Of a DNA stretch of 64,000 nt, positions 52,011 to 61,176 are shown in pieces. The translations under genes and the position numbers were made by a program. The stretch's first letter is position 1. Each line of letters starts with the position of its first letter. The notes under the pieces were generated by a model that saw only the letters and a list, made by a program, of their open reading frames with translations, did not search any database and was not told the DNA's origin. The stretch is from Oscillospiraceae bacterium (GTDB lineage: Bacteria > Bacillota > Clostridia > Oscillospirales > CAG-382). The stretch lies in contig SVRW01000005.1 in the NCBI GenBank assembly GCA_015064625.1, positions 1 through 64,000 on the forward strand, read 5' to 3'.

Positions 52011-53150
52011 TTATTTCGCGTTTTTCTGTGCGTCTGCTTTTATTGCTCTTTGAACCATATCCTTTGTTCTCAACTGAGCGTCGAGGAGTCCTGAGGTGGA
52101 ATGGTCATGATTCAAGGTGTTTACTATCTTTGCAATATATTTTGAAAGGTCAACCTGCTCGAACCAAGGACGGTCTACTATTTCCTTGGGAACGTACGTC
52201 AGGTTGGTAGAATAAAGCTTCTTCAGCTTTCCTTCTTCGTAGAGCTTGTCGAAAGCGGCAACGCCTTTGGTGAAGAGAGGGAAAGTTACAATGGAATATA
52301 CGTCTTTGATATCGTATTGTGAAAGTCTTTCGATAACCTCGATTATAGAACCGCCTGATGCTATCATATCGTCGATGATAAGAACGTTTTTGCCATCAAG
52401 GGGTTTGCCGATATATTCATGCTGAACTATCTGTGATTTACCGTCAACAACGTTATCAAGGTCGCGTCTCTTGTAGAAAACGCCAACGTCATGACCGAGA
52501 ATTGTTGCATAATAAACAGCTCTTTCCATAGCTCCTACGTCAGGACTGATAACCACCATGTTTTCGGTCATCTGTTTAACGCCTTCTCTACGGATGAATT
52601 CCTTAATTATCGAATACGTTGGGAAAACGTTTTCAAAGGAAGCAACGGGGATAGCGTTATGAATCGTAGGGTCGTGAGCATCGAACGTAATAATGGTATT
52701 AACGCCAAGAGACTCAAGCTCTCTCAAAGCCATTGCACAGTCAAGAGATTCTCTTCCGTGACGCTTATGCTGTCTGGAGGAATAAAGAAGAGGCATAATT
52801 ACTGAAACACGGTTCGCTTTTCCGCCTATTGCACTTATAACTCTTTTAATGTTCTGGAAATGCTCGTCTGGACCAACATGGTTTTCATAACCGTAAATCT
52901 TGTACGTACAGCTATAATTACCAATGTCGGATATAATGAAAATATCCTTGCCTCTTACAGATGCGTCAAGTCTGACTTTACCTTCACCGTTCTGGAAACG
53001 GGTTTCGGTTGTGGGAACTATGTAGTTTGCGCCTTCATCACCTCTTAGTAAAGCGATGTTGCGGTTGATTTTTTCTCCCAGATCTTTTGCGCTGTCCATT
53101 ACAATAATGCCCAAGTCACCATGATTGAAAAACTCAATTTTGTCTGCCAT
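52011..53150 (-). CDS. prs: Ribose-phosphate pyrophosphokinase, long form
   Basis: Makes PRPP from ribose-5-phosphate and ATP. 379 residues, longer than the usual 315. FDAHDPTIHNAIP is the flag region, and KNVLIIDDMIASGGSIIEV the PRPP loop (classical VDDMIDTAGT). The extra length lies in the N-terminal half and the end. This divergent long form occurs in Clostridia and some other groups. A leader of about 170 nt precedes it. Confidence 0.93.
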   Translation of the reverse strand: MADKIEFFNHGDLGIIVMDSAKDLGEKINRNIALLRGDEGANYIVPTTETRFQNGEGKVRLDASVRGKDIFIISDIGNYSCTYKIYGYENHVGPDEHFQNIKRVISAIGGKANRVSVIMPLLYSSRQHKRHGRESLDCAMALRELESLGVNTIITFDAHDPTIHNAIPVASFENVFPTYSIIKEFIRREGVKQMTENMVVISPDVGAMERAVYYATILGHDVGVFYKRRDLDNVVDGKSQIVQHEYIGKPLDGKNVLIIDDMIASGGSIIEVIERLSQYDIKDVYSIVTFPLFTKGVAAFDKLYEEGKLKKLYSTNLTYVPKEIVDRPWFEQVDLSKYIAKIVNTLNHDHSTSGLLDAQLRTKDMVQRAIKADAQKNAK

Positions 53151-53310
53151 TTAAACAGTCCTCCGTCAGATACAAAGATTATTTAATTTGAGATTGCTTG
53201 TGTGCGGTCATATTTTACAATATTTTGTCGTATTTGTACATCGTAAAAATCAACAAAATATAAGCTCTAATCCGATGAAAATTTTTCTTTTTCGGAAAAA
53301 CGCCACGGAA

Positions 53311-53323
53311 TGAACTCGGTTCA
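53311..53323. promoter_or_regulatory. Dyad TGAACTCGGTTCA at the prs start site
   Basis: A perfect inverted repeat, GAAC-N3-GTTC, just downstream of the prs -10 box and overlapping its likely start site. It differs by one base of spacing from the Gram-positive LexA box (GAAC-N4-GTTC). It lies about 125 bp from the recA promoter. Regulator unknown. Confidence 0.45.
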
Positions 53324-53330
53324 CATGCAG

Positions 53331-53359
53331 ATTATACAACAAAATACGGCTTTTGTCAA
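53331..53359 (-). promoter_or_regulatory. prs promoter
   Basis: Leftwards: TTGACA (53359-53354), 17-bp spacer, TATAAT (53336-53331). Confidence 0.75.
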
Positions 53360-53437
53360 CGGAAAATCTTATCAAAGGTTTTAAATTTTTGAATCTATTT
53401 TTTCTTTTCATTGTTAAAATACATCCAAACTTTAATA

Positions 53438-53466
53438 TTGACAAAATATACATTCTGTGTTATTAT
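53438..53466 (+). promoter_or_regulatory. recA promoter
   Basis: TTGACA (53438-53443), 17-bp spacer, TATTAT (53461-53466). No GAAC-N4-GTTC box is visible between 53340 and 53528. AAAGG (53496) is 27 bases from the ATG with the small hairpin GCGG/CCGC (53503-53515) between. Confidence 0.65.
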
Positions 53467-53527
53467 GTTTAGTGGAGTAATATAAAAGCTTTCAGAAAGG
53501 CAGCGGCTTGTCCGCAGATAGATAAAA

Positions 53528-54625
53528 ATGGCAAAAGAAACTAAAAAGAAGAAGGATACGGAAACTCCTGAGGATAAAAAAACTGCGGCTCTTAACGCCT
53601 GTATAATGCAGATAGAGAGAGAATGCGGAAAAGGAGCTATTATGCGCCTTGGAGAAGCGGCTGAAATGGAAGTTGTAGGCGTTTCCACGGGCTCTCTTAC
53701 CCTTGACTTGGCTTTGGGAATTGGCGGTATTCCAAAAGGGAGAATTACCGAAATATATGGTCCTGAATCATCAGGTAAAACAACTATCGCGCTTCATGCT
53801 ATAGCAGAAGTGCAAAAGGCAGGCGGAGAAGCGGCATTTATTGATGCTGAACATGCTCTTGACCCTGTTTATGCAGGGGCTTTGGGTGTTGACCTTGACA
53901 GACTCCTCGTGTCACAGCCCGATTGCGGTGAGCAGGCTCTTGAAATAACAGAGGCTCTTGCAAGATCGGGAGCTGTTGATATTATCGTTATCGACTCCGT
54001 TGCGGCTCTTGTTCCCAGAAGTGAGCTTGAAGGAAATATGGGACAGTCCTCTGTTGGCGTTCAGGCAAGACTTATGTCCCAGGCTTTGAGAAAGCTCAGC
54101 GGCGTTGTTTCAAAGTCCGGATGTACGGTTATTTTCATAAACCAGCTCAGACAGAAAATCGGTGTTATGTACGGTAATCCCGAGGTTACAACAGGCGGTG
54201 TTGCGCTCAAATTCTATGCTTCTGTCAGAATAGATATAAGACGTGCTGATGCTATAAAGCAGGGCGGTGAAATAATCGGAAACCATACAAGATGTAAGGT
54301 TGTAAAGAATAAAGTTGCTCCTCCTTTCAAGCAGGCTGAATTTGATATTCTTTACGGAAAGGGAATTTCCAAGGAAAGCGAAATCGTTGAGCTTGCAACT
54401 CAACTTGGTATTATTGAAAAGAGCGGCTCATGGTTCTCTTACGAGGGCAACAGGCTCGGTCAGGGTAAAGAATCCGTAAGAAAGCTTTTTGAGTCGGATA
54501 AGGAATTGTCAAACGAAATTGAGGCAAAAATCAGAGAGGGAAGAAATTCCATAGACCTTGTGAAGCCCGAAGATGATTTGTTTGAAAGAGCAGATGAAGA
54601 CGAGGGCGACGGGGATTTGTTCTGA
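53528..54625 (+). CDS. recA: Recombinase RecA
   Basis: 365 residues. Walker [10 protein letters not shown] at 78-86, [13 protein letters not shown], Walker [13 protein letters not shown], and the L2 loop [20 protein letters not shown]. Acidic C-terminus (EDEGDGDLF). The start is fixed by an in-frame stop (TAG at 53519) nine bases upstream. The lack of a normally spaced ribosome-binding site is unusual for such an abundant protein. Confidence 0.98.
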   Translation: MAKETKKKKDTETPEDKKTAALNACIMQIERECGKGAIMRLGEAAEMEVVGVSTGSLTLDLALGIGGIPKGRITEIYGPESSGKTTIALHAIAEVQKAGGEAAFIDAEHALDPVYAGALGVDLDRLLVSQPDCGEQALEITEALARSGAVDIIVIDSVAALVPRSELEGNMGQSSVGVQARLMSQALRKLSGVVSKSGCTVIFINQLRQKIGVMYGNPEVTTGGVALKFYASVRIDIRRADAIKQGGEIIGNHTRCKVVKNKVAPPFKQAEFDILYGKGISKESEIVELATQLGIIEKSGSWFSYEGNRLGQGKESVRKLFESDKELSNEIEAKIREGRNSIDLVKPEDDLFERADEDEGDGDLF

Positions 54626-54636
54626 TTTTTTGAAAC

Positions 54637-55278
54637 ATGGAAAACTTGGAGCTTGATTTCGGTTTGCGTATAAAAAATGTTTTTCCAACTCATGGTGGAC
54701 TTGAATACGTAATACAGACGAATAAATGTAAATACACGTTAACGGGTGCTGACTTCAGAAGAATCGGAGAAGAAGTTCTCTTTGCAGGAAACGTTTTGTC
54801 CGATGATGAAGCAGAGGAGCTTGAGTTTTGCTCTGAAAAGCTTTTGTGTATTCAGAAATCCCTTAAGCATCTTGAGTATGCCCCTATGTCCGAGCGAAAG
54901 CTGCGGATGAAGCTTCATGGGAAATTTCCCCGTGAGGTTATTGATGCATCTCTTGAAATATTGAAGGGTAACGGATATATTGACGATTTGCGATTGGCTT
55001 TTGATTTGTGCGAAGAATATTTTGTGCATAGCCTTATGGGACCCGCAAAGATAAGGGGAAAGCTTTATGAAAAAGGTTTCTCCCGTGATACGCTGTCGCA
55101 GATTTTTGAGGAATACGAATTTTCTGAAGAAACGGTTTATGAGAATATGAAAAGTCTTTTGCGAAAGAAATATGGAGAAGAAATTTCTGAAACTGATAAA
55201 CCCAAGGCTCTCGAATATCTTGTCAGATGGGGTTATTCCTTTGAAGACGCAAGAAGCATTCTGAAAATTTTGTATTAG
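54637..55278 (+). CDS. recX: Regulatory protein RecX
   Basis: 213 residues of three-helix repeats: KHLEYAPMSERKLRMKLHGKFPREVIDASLE and GNGYIDDLRLAFDLCEEYF (the two blocks are at about 87-140). Modulates RecA filaments. It follows recA by 11 bp, the usual linkage. Confidence 0.9.
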   Translation: MENLELDFGLRIKNVFPTHGGLEYVIQTNKCKYTLTGADFRRIGEEVLFAGNVLSDDEAEELEFCSEKLLCIQKSLKHLEYAPMSERKLRMKLHGKFPREVIDASLEILKGNGYIDDLRLAFDLCEEYFVHSLMGPAKIRGKLYEKGFSRDTLSQIFEEYEFSEETVYENMKSLLRKKYGEEISETDKPKALEYLVRWGYSFEDARSILKILY

Positions 55279-55339
55279 GCACTACATAGTAATTTTAAGG
55301 AATAATTATCTCTATAGCAAAAATTGGAGTATGTAAATA

Positions 55340-56683
55340 ATGGCTGAACAGAAAATAAAAGTTGGTTTTGTATCCCTTGGATGCCCCAAAAATCTTATAG
55401 ATACGGAAATAATGCTTTATAAGCTCTCTGAAGCGGGCTTTGAGGTAGTCCCCGAAGATATTGATGCGGACGTTGTTGTTATCAACACTTGTGCGTTTAT
55501 AAAGGATGCAAAGCAGGAAGCTATCGATAATATACTTGATGTAGCGTGGTTGAAGAAAAACCGCACGCTCAGAGGTATAGTCGTAACGGGCTGCCTTGTT
55601 CAGCGTTTCGGTGAGGAAGTTATGAAAGAGCTTCCCGAAATTGATGCTGTTGTGGGCGTTGGCGGTGCTTTGAAAATAGTTGAAGCCGTGACTGCGGCTT
55701 ATAACGGAGAAAAGTATTCATTTATTCCCAATCCTTCCGACATTCCTCTTGAAGGAAGCAGAGTTGTTACAACACCTGAACATTTTGCTTATCTGAAAAT
55801 AGCGGAAGGCTGCGACAATAAATGTGCATATTGCGTTATTCCTTCCATCAGAGGAAGCTTCAGAAGCCGTCCCATTCTTGATATAATTGAGGAAGCGGAA
55901 GATTTGGCAGCTATGGGAATAAAGGAGCTTGTTCTCGTTGCACAGGATACGACGGCTTATGGAAAGGACATTTTCGGAACTTACGCCCTTGATTCTCTCC
56001 TTAAGGAGCTTTCCAAAATTAACGGTATCGAATGGATAAGAATACTTTACTGTTACCCCGAAAGAATAACTGATTCCCTCATCGAAGAAATTGCAACTAA
56101 TCCAAAGGTTGTAAAATACATTGATATGCCAATACAGCATATATCAAGTGACGTTTTGCGTCGTATGAATCGCAGAGATACGTCAGAATCTATAAAAACT
56201 GTAATTAAAAAGCTTCGTGACCGTATTCCCGATGTTGTTATCAGAACAACTGTTATTACGGGCTTTCCGGGGGAAACGGAAAAGGAATTCAATGAGCTTT
56301 TGGCTTTCGTCAAAGAAGCAAAATTTGAACGTCTTGGTGCTTTTGAGTATTCAAAAGAAGAAGGCACAGCAGCCTTCGATATGCCTGAGCAGGTTCATCC
56401 TAAAAAGAAAAAGAGCCGCAGAGATGCAATAATGCGTGCTCAGATGAAGATTCATGAAGAACATAACGATGCTCTCGTTGGCAAAACGCTGACGGTTCTT
56501 TGCGAAGGGTACGATCAGGCGGCGGAAAGCTATTATGGCAGAAGCTATGCAGACGCTCCTGATATTGACGGGAAAATATATTTTACGTCCTACAGAAGAA
56601 TAAAGGACGGCGAAATGATAAAGGTGAAAATTGCCGAAGTGCTTGATTACGACCTTGTAGGTAAGGCAGTTAAGGAGGAATAA
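55340..56683 (+). CDS. rimO: Ribosomal protein S12 methylthiotransferase RimO
   Basis: Radical-SAM enzyme that methylthiolates an aspartate of S12. 447 residues: N-terminal domain with VSLGCPKNLIDTE, cysteines in VINTCAFI and VTGCLVQRFGEE, the SAM cluster CDNKCAYCVIPSIRG (about 160-174), and a C-terminal TRAM domain. LGCPKN distinguishes it from MiaB. Its stop overlaps pgsA (TAATG). Confidence 0.95.
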   Translation: MAEQKIKVGFVSLGCPKNLIDTEIMLYKLSEAGFEVVPEDIDADVVVINTCAFIKDAKQEAIDNILDVAWLKKNRTLRGIVVTGCLVQRFGEEVMKELPEIDAVVGVGGALKIVEAVTAAYNGEKYSFIPNPSDIPLEGSRVVTTPEHFAYLKIAEGCDNKCAYCVIPSIRGSFRSRPILDIIEEAEDLAAMGIKELVLVAQDTTAYGKDIFGTYALDSLLKELSKINGIEWIRILYCYPERITDSLIEEIATNPKVVKYIDMPIQHISSDVLRRMNRRDTSESIKTVIKKLRDRIPDVVIRTTVITGFPGETEKEFNELLAFVKEAKFERLGAFEYSKEEGTAAFDMPEQVHPKKKKSRRDAIMRAQMKIHEEHNDALVGKTLTVLCEGYDQAAESYYGRSYADAPDIDGKIYFTSYRRIKDGEMIKVKIAEVLDYDLVGKAVKEE

Positions 56684-57312
56684 TGAATACACCAAATAAA
56701 CTGTCCATAGCGAGAGTTGTTCTTACGCCTGTATTCACGTTGTTCCTTGTATATTCTTTCTTTGGCGGCGGTCATATCGCCCATATTATAAGTACGCTTT
56801 TGTCTGCTGCTGTTTTTGGCGCGGCGGCTCTTACGGATTATTATGACGGAAAAATAGCAAGACGTGACAACATAATAACTAAGTTTGGAATATTTATTGA
56901 CCCCCTTGCAGATAAATTTATGATTTTCTGCGCTATGATTGGTATTTTTGCTTCAGGTTATATTGGAGAAAGTTCTATTGTATTTAAGCATTTTTACCTT
57001 TGGTGCGGACTTGTAATAATTTTCCGTGAGCTTGCGGTTACAACCATGAGACTCGTTGTTGCAGGCGAATCAGGAATAGTTGTTCCTGCTAATATTTGGG
57101 GAAAGATGAAAACAGTATCCCAGATAGTTGCAACGCTTGTAACGCTGGCTGAAAGTTTGCTTGACGATATTCTGCTTCTTGTAGGGATTGAAGGTGGTTT
57201 CCTTGGAGGCGGAATGTATTTCAGTATAGTTGCAGTATGCTTTGCGGCAATAAGCTCCATTGTTTCTGGTATGATTTATTTAAAGAGCTATTGGAGCGCA
57301 ATTAAACCGTAA
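56683..57312 (+). CDS. pgsA: CDP-diacylglycerol-glycerol-3-phosphate 3-phosphatidyltransferase
   Basis: First committed step of phosphatidylglycerol synthesis. 209 residues, about five to six transmembrane helices, and the CDP-alcohol transferase motif TDYYDGKIARRDNIITKFG then FIDPLADK (about 47-77). AAGGAGG at the rimO end serves it. Confidence 0.93.
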   Translation: MNTPNKLSIARVVLTPVFTLFLVYSFFGGGHIAHIISTLLSAAVFGAAALTDYYDGKIARRDNIITKFGIFIDPLADKFMIFCAMIGIFASGYIGESSIVFKHFYLWCGLVIIFRELAVTTMRLVVAGESGIVVPANIWGKMKTVSQIVATLVTLAESLLDDILLLVGIEGGFLGGGMYFSIVAVCFAAISSIVSGMIYLKSYWSAIKP

Positions 57313-57443
57313 ATTTTGAAAATCGGCGTATTACGGTAAAACTTTAAAGCTTTGATGCTTGGCGGAGTAACGATTTCGCAGCTTTTCAAAGCAAAAAATT
57401 AAAACCTTGATTTTTAAACCTTAACACGAAAGGATATATCCCA

Positions 57444-58850
57444 ATGAAACTTTATAACTCTCTTACCCGTTCCCTCGAGGAATTTGAAATCAAAGACAAC
57501 ACTGTGAGAATGTATGCTTGCGGTCCTACGGTATACAACCGCTTCCATATAGGAAACTCACGCTGTTTCGTTGTTTTTGATATGCTCAGAAGGTATCTGG
57601 AGTACAGAGGAGTAAAAGTGCTTTTTGCACAGAATTTCACAGACGTTGACGATAAGCTTATCAAAAAAGCGGCTGAAGAAGGAACAACCGTTCCAGAACT
57701 TGCAGAAAAATATATAAATGAATATTTCATCGATGCGGAAGGCCTTGGAATAAAAAAAGCTACGTACCATCCGAGAGCAACTGAAACTATGGATGAAATT
57801 ATAGCTATGGTAGGAAAACTTATCGAAAAAGGTCACGCATACGTAGCTTCAAACGGTGACGTTTATTTCTCAGCAGAAAGCTATAAGGATTACGGAAAGC
57901 TTTCACATCTTGATTCCGATAATCTTGAAGCGGGAGCAAGAATAAGCGTTAACGATATAAAACGCCATCCCTTCGATTTTGCCCTTTGGAAAGCAAGAAA
58001 AGAAGAAAGCGAAATAGCTTGGGAAGCTCCTTGGAGCATGGGCAGACCAGGTTGGCATATTGAATGCTCAGCTATGATAGATAAGCTTTTCGGCTCTGAT
58101 ATTGATATCCACGGTGGCGGACCAGACCTTATTTTCCCTCACCATGAAAATGAAATTGCACAGACGGAATGTGCCACGGGTAAGCCTCTTGCAAGATTCT
58201 GGCTTCATAACGGTTATATAAACGTTGATAATAAAAAAATGTCCAAGTCCGCAGGAAACTTCTTTATGGTTCGCGATGCGGCGGCGGAATTTGGATATGA
58301 TGCTGTAAGGTATTTTGTTCTTGCTTCCCATTATAGAAGCCCTATAAATTACAGCGCAGACATTCTCCGTCAGGCTGCGGCAGCTGTTGAAAGACTTCAG
58401 AACTGTGAGGAAAATCTCACATTCAGAAAACAGACGGCAGAAAACATTCCTATGTCTGATAATGAGAAAGAATGCCTTTCCTACTTAGAGGAAAAGAAAA
58501 AAGACTTTATTTCTGCTATGGATGAGGACTTCAACACGGCGGACGCTTTAGGTTGTGTTTTCGAAATGGCAAGAAAGATAAATTCTCTCCTTAATGAAGA
58601 AAAGCTTTCTGCAGAATTTTGCGAAACAGCATATAATGCTTATTTTGAGCTTTTATCCCTTTTGGGCTTTGAGAAGAAGAATAACAAGTCAAATGATGAC
58701 GACGCAGAAATAGAAAAACTGGTTGCAGAGAGAACGGAAGCAAAAAAATCCAAAAACTTTGCAAGAGCTGACGAGATAAGAGAAATTCTTAAGGATATGG
58801 GCGTTGTCATTGAAGACACAAGACAAGGTGCTAAATGGAAACGAGTATAG
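57444..58850 (+). CDS. cysS: Cysteine-tRNA ligase
   Basis: 468 residues, class I synthetase. CGPTVYNRFHIGNSR (HIGN at 35-38), zinc ligands in GWHIECSAM and the HHENE segment, KKMSKSAGN near 263-271, and the C-terminal DALR-like domain. AAAGGA precedes the ATG. No T-box or terminator is recognised in the 131-bp leader. It overlaps mrnC by 16 bases. Confidence 0.97.
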   Translation: MKLYNSLTRSLEEFEIKDNTVRMYACGPTVYNRFHIGNSRCFVVFDMLRRYLEYRGVKVLFAQNFTDVDDKLIKKAAEEGTTVPELAEKYINEYFIDAEGLGIKKATYHPRATETMDEIIAMVGKLIEKGHAYVASNGDVYFSAESYKDYGKLSHLDSDNLEAGARISVNDIKRHPFDFALWKARKEESEIAWEAPWSMGRPGWHIECSAMIDKLFGSDIDIHGGGPDLIFPHHENEIAQTECATGKPLARFWLHNGYINVDNKKMSKSAGNFFMVRDAAAEFGYDAVRYFVLASHYRSPINYSADILRQAAAAVERLQNCEENLTFRKQTAENIPMSDNEKECLSYLEEKKKDFISAMDEDFNTADALGCVFEMARKINSLLNEEKLSAEFCETAYNAYFELLSLLGFEKKNNKSNDDDAEIEKLVAERTEAKKSKNFARADEIREILKDMGVVIEDTRQGAKWKRV

Positions 58851-59206
58851 GCTCATACAGTCCTTTGGTTTTAGCTTATGCAGGAGATGCTGTTATAGAG
58901 CTTCTTGCGAGAGAACGCCTTGTAAGAGAGGAAGAAACGCAAGTTTCCGTCCTTAATGAAAAATGCAGAAAATACGTTACGGCAACGAATCAGAGTATTG
59001 CTTCCGAGAGGGCAGAGAAGCTGTTCACCGAGGAAGAAGCAAACGTTTTTCGGAGGGGGAAGAACACGAGAATCCACAATACGCCGAGAAGCGCCAACGT
59101 TAAAGATTATCATAGAGCAACAGGTCTTGAAGCTGTTTTCGGATATCTTTATCTGTCAGGAAAAACGGACAGGGCAAGAGAGCTTTTTGATGCAATATAC
59201 GATTGA
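58835..59206 (+). CDS. mrnC: Mini-ribonuclease III
   Basis: Matures 23S rRNA ends. 123 residues, only the RNase III catalytic domain: VLAYAGDAVIELLARERLV (about 9-27) and KDYHRATGLEAVFGYLYLSG (about 91-110) carry the acidic catalytic residues. It lies after cysS, a frequent arrangement in Firmicutes. Confidence 0.92.
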   Translation: METSIGSYSPLVLAYAGDAVIELLARERLVREEETQVSVLNEKCRKYVTATNQSIASERAEKLFTEEEANVFRRGKNTRIHNTPRSANVKDYHRATGLEAVFGYLYLSGKTDRARELFDAIYD

Positions 59207-59217
59207 TTGGTGAGTTT

Positions 59218-59796
59218 ATGGACGATTTAAGTATGCTTCAAAGAAGAGTTCTGGTATTTATCAAAGCTTTTCTGAACAATTACGGATATCCACCTACTGT
59301 AAGGGAAATTGCCAAAGGCACAGATATAAAATCGACCTCAACGGTTCACGATGCTTTGAACAAGCTGGAGCAGAAAGGGTACATAAATCGTGATGGCGGG
59401 CAGAGCAGAAGTACGGTTATAATGGGTGTTTCCGTTGAAAAAGGCGTATACAGTATTCCTCTTATGACGCGCAAAGGAGAAGAATGCGGTTTTGGAATGA
59501 TAGACGTTCCAAAAAGCCTTATTCAGGACAGAGAAGGAATTTTTGCTGTGAAAAGCGAAAACGCTTTCTATGAAAAAGGGGTTCTTGAAGGTGACGTTCT
59601 TATTGTGAAATCGTGCAAGGAAGCGGATAAAGACGATTTGGTTGTTTATGATGACTTGACGGTTGGAACTCCTTGCTTTTCAGAATTTGGCAACGAGCTT
59701 GATGAGCTTGCTTCTATTGATGGAATTGAAGAATATGAAGAAGAAAAAAGCTCTGAAATAATTGGTAAAGTATTGGTTTGTATCAGGCATTTTTGA
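59218..59796 (+). CDS. LexA-like repressor without autocleavage residues
   Basis: 192 residues from ATG 59218 (in-frame TTG 59203 possible). Residues 1-65 are a LexA winged helix: RRVLVFIKAFLNNYGYPPTVREIAKG, then STVHDALNKLEQKGYINRDG (segments). Residues 78-192 align with the S24 domain (YSIPLMTRKG, GVLEGDVLIVK, IIGKVLVCI). The Ala-Gly cleavage site is replaced (KGEECG), the nucleophile motif GDSM reads KSENAF, with Asn at the Ser position, and the lysine of TVKRF is Gly (TVGTPCF). It could still bind DNA, but not self-cleave. Located between mrnC and pyrH. Confidence 0.8.
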   Translation: MDDLSMLQRRVLVFIKAFLNNYGYPPTVREIAKGTDIKSTSTVHDALNKLEQKGYINRDGGQSRSTVIMGVSVEKGVYSIPLMTRKGEECGFGMIDVPKSLIQDREGIFAVKSENAFYEKGVLEGDVLIVKSCKEADKDDLVVYDDLTVGTPCFSEFGNELDELASIDGIEEYEEEKSSEIIGKVLVCIRHF

Positions 59797-59879
59797 AAAA
59801 AGGCATATTGAACCAAGAGGTGAAATATGTTAATATAAAGTGAAGTTCATAATTAAATAATACGGGAAGGACAAAAAAG

Positions 59880-60587
59880 ATGGCTAAATATAAGCGCGTG
59901 TTGCTCAAGCTCTCGGGAGAGGCTATGAGCGGTGAAGACGGAATAATCAATTTTGAATTTGTGAAACAGATAGCTGAGGTTATAAAGCGTTGCTCTGACG
60001 AGGGGGTTGCTTTTGGCATAGTTATTGGTGGCGGCAATATCTGGAGAGGAGCGGTTGGCGTTCAGGTTGAACGTTCAAGAAGCGACCATATGGGTATGCT
60101 TGCAACTGTTATCAATTCTCTTGCTATGCAGGATATGCTTATAAAATGTGGCGTTGAGGCTCACGTTATGACAGCTCTTGATATGCAGAGGGTTGCAGAA
60201 AGCTACACCCAATATAAAGCAAATGAGTATCTTGATCAGGGTAAAACCGTAATAATCGCCTGCGGAACAGGCAATCCTTACTTCTCAACTGATACTGGCG
60301 CACTTCTTCGTGCAGCTGAAATACATGCTGACGTTGCTTTGCTTGCAAAGAATATAGACGGTGTTTACGACAGCGATCCTAAGAAAAATCCTTCAGCCGT
60401 AAAATATGAAGCTGTAACTTATGAGGAGCTGCTTGAGAAAAATCTCAGAATTATAGACAGCGCCGCATCATCTTTAGGAATTGAAAATAATATAAAATCT
60501 CTCATTTTTGCGCTTAAAACTCCTGAAAACATTTATAAGGCTGTTATGGGCGAAGACGTGGGAACTATCGTGAAAGGACGAAACTAA
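59880..60587 (+). CDS. pyrH: Uridylate kinase
   Basis: Makes UDP from UMP. 235 residues of the amino-acid-kinase fold; KRVLLKLSGEAMSG, VIGGGNIWRG, and GTGNPYFSTDTGALLRA are typical. GGGAAGGA precedes the ATG. Heads the conserved cluster pyrH-frr-uppS-cdsA-dxr. Confidence 0.97.
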   Translation: MAKYKRVLLKLSGEAMSGEDGIINFEFVKQIAEVIKRCSDEGVAFGIVIGGGNIWRGAVGVQVERSRSDHMGMLATVINSLAMQDMLIKCGVEAHVMTALDMQRVAESYTQYKANEYLDQGKTVIIACGTGNPYFSTDTGALLRAAEIHADVALLAKNIDGVYDSDPKKNPSAVKYEAVTYEELLEKNLRIIDSAASSLGIENNIKSLIFALKTPENIYKAVMGEDVGTIVKGRN

Positions 60588-60588
60588 A

Positions 60589-61143
60589 ATGAAACTTGAA
60601 GTAAAACAGTATGAAGAGAAAATGAAAAAGAGCATTGCTTCTTATGAAGAAGAACTTGCATCAATTCGTGTAGGCAGAGCAAACGCAAAGGTGCTTGACA
60701 AGGTTGAGGCTCTTTATTACGGAACACCAACTCCTATTAACCAGATGGCAGAAATTAAGGCTGCAGACCCTAAAACTCTTGTTATCACTCCTTGGGATGC
60801 AACATCTCTCAAAGCTATTGAAAAGGCTATTCAGGCTTCTGACATCGGTATCACTCCTGCCAACGACGGAAAATGTATAAGACTTTCTTTCCCTCCTCTT
60901 ACAGAAGAACGCCGTAAAGAGCTTACTAAAAACACATCCAAGCTTGGAGAAAACGCAAAGGTTGCTCTCAGAAATATCCGCAGAGATGCAAATGATAAAT
61001 GCAAGGATATGAAAAAAGCTTCTGAAATGACAGAGGACGAACAGAAGCAGAGCGAAAAAGATGTTCAGGATCTTACCGATAAGTATATCAAGTTGGTAGA
61101 TGATATCACATCAAAGAAACAGAAAGAGATCATGGAGATCTAA
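60589..61143 (+). CDS. frr: Ribosome recycling factor
   Basis: 184 residues; SYEEELASIRVGRANAKVLD, YYGTPTPINQMAEI, and NDGKCIRLSFPPLTEERRKEL are standard. Splits post-termination ribosomes with EF-G. One base separates it from pyrH. Confidence 0.98.
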   Translation: MKLEVKQYEEKMKKSIASYEEELASIRVGRANAKVLDKVEALYYGTPTPINQMAEIKAADPKTLVITPWDATSLKAIEKAIQASDIGITPANDGKCIRLSFPPLTEERRKELTKNTSKLGENAKVALRNIRRDANDKCKDMKKASEMTEDEQKQSEKDVQDLTDKYIKLVDDITSKKQKEIMEI

Positions 61144-61176
61144 TTTTTTAAAAAAACTTAAAACGGTGGTTGAAAA

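Noticed and set aside
53151-53330. Possible riboswitch in the prs leader
   Set aside because: About 170 nt of leader, but I found no recognisable aptamer core, only small AT-rich stems.
57313-57443. Possible T-box leader for cysS
   Set aside because: The gap is too short and lacks the T-box sequence and a terminator.
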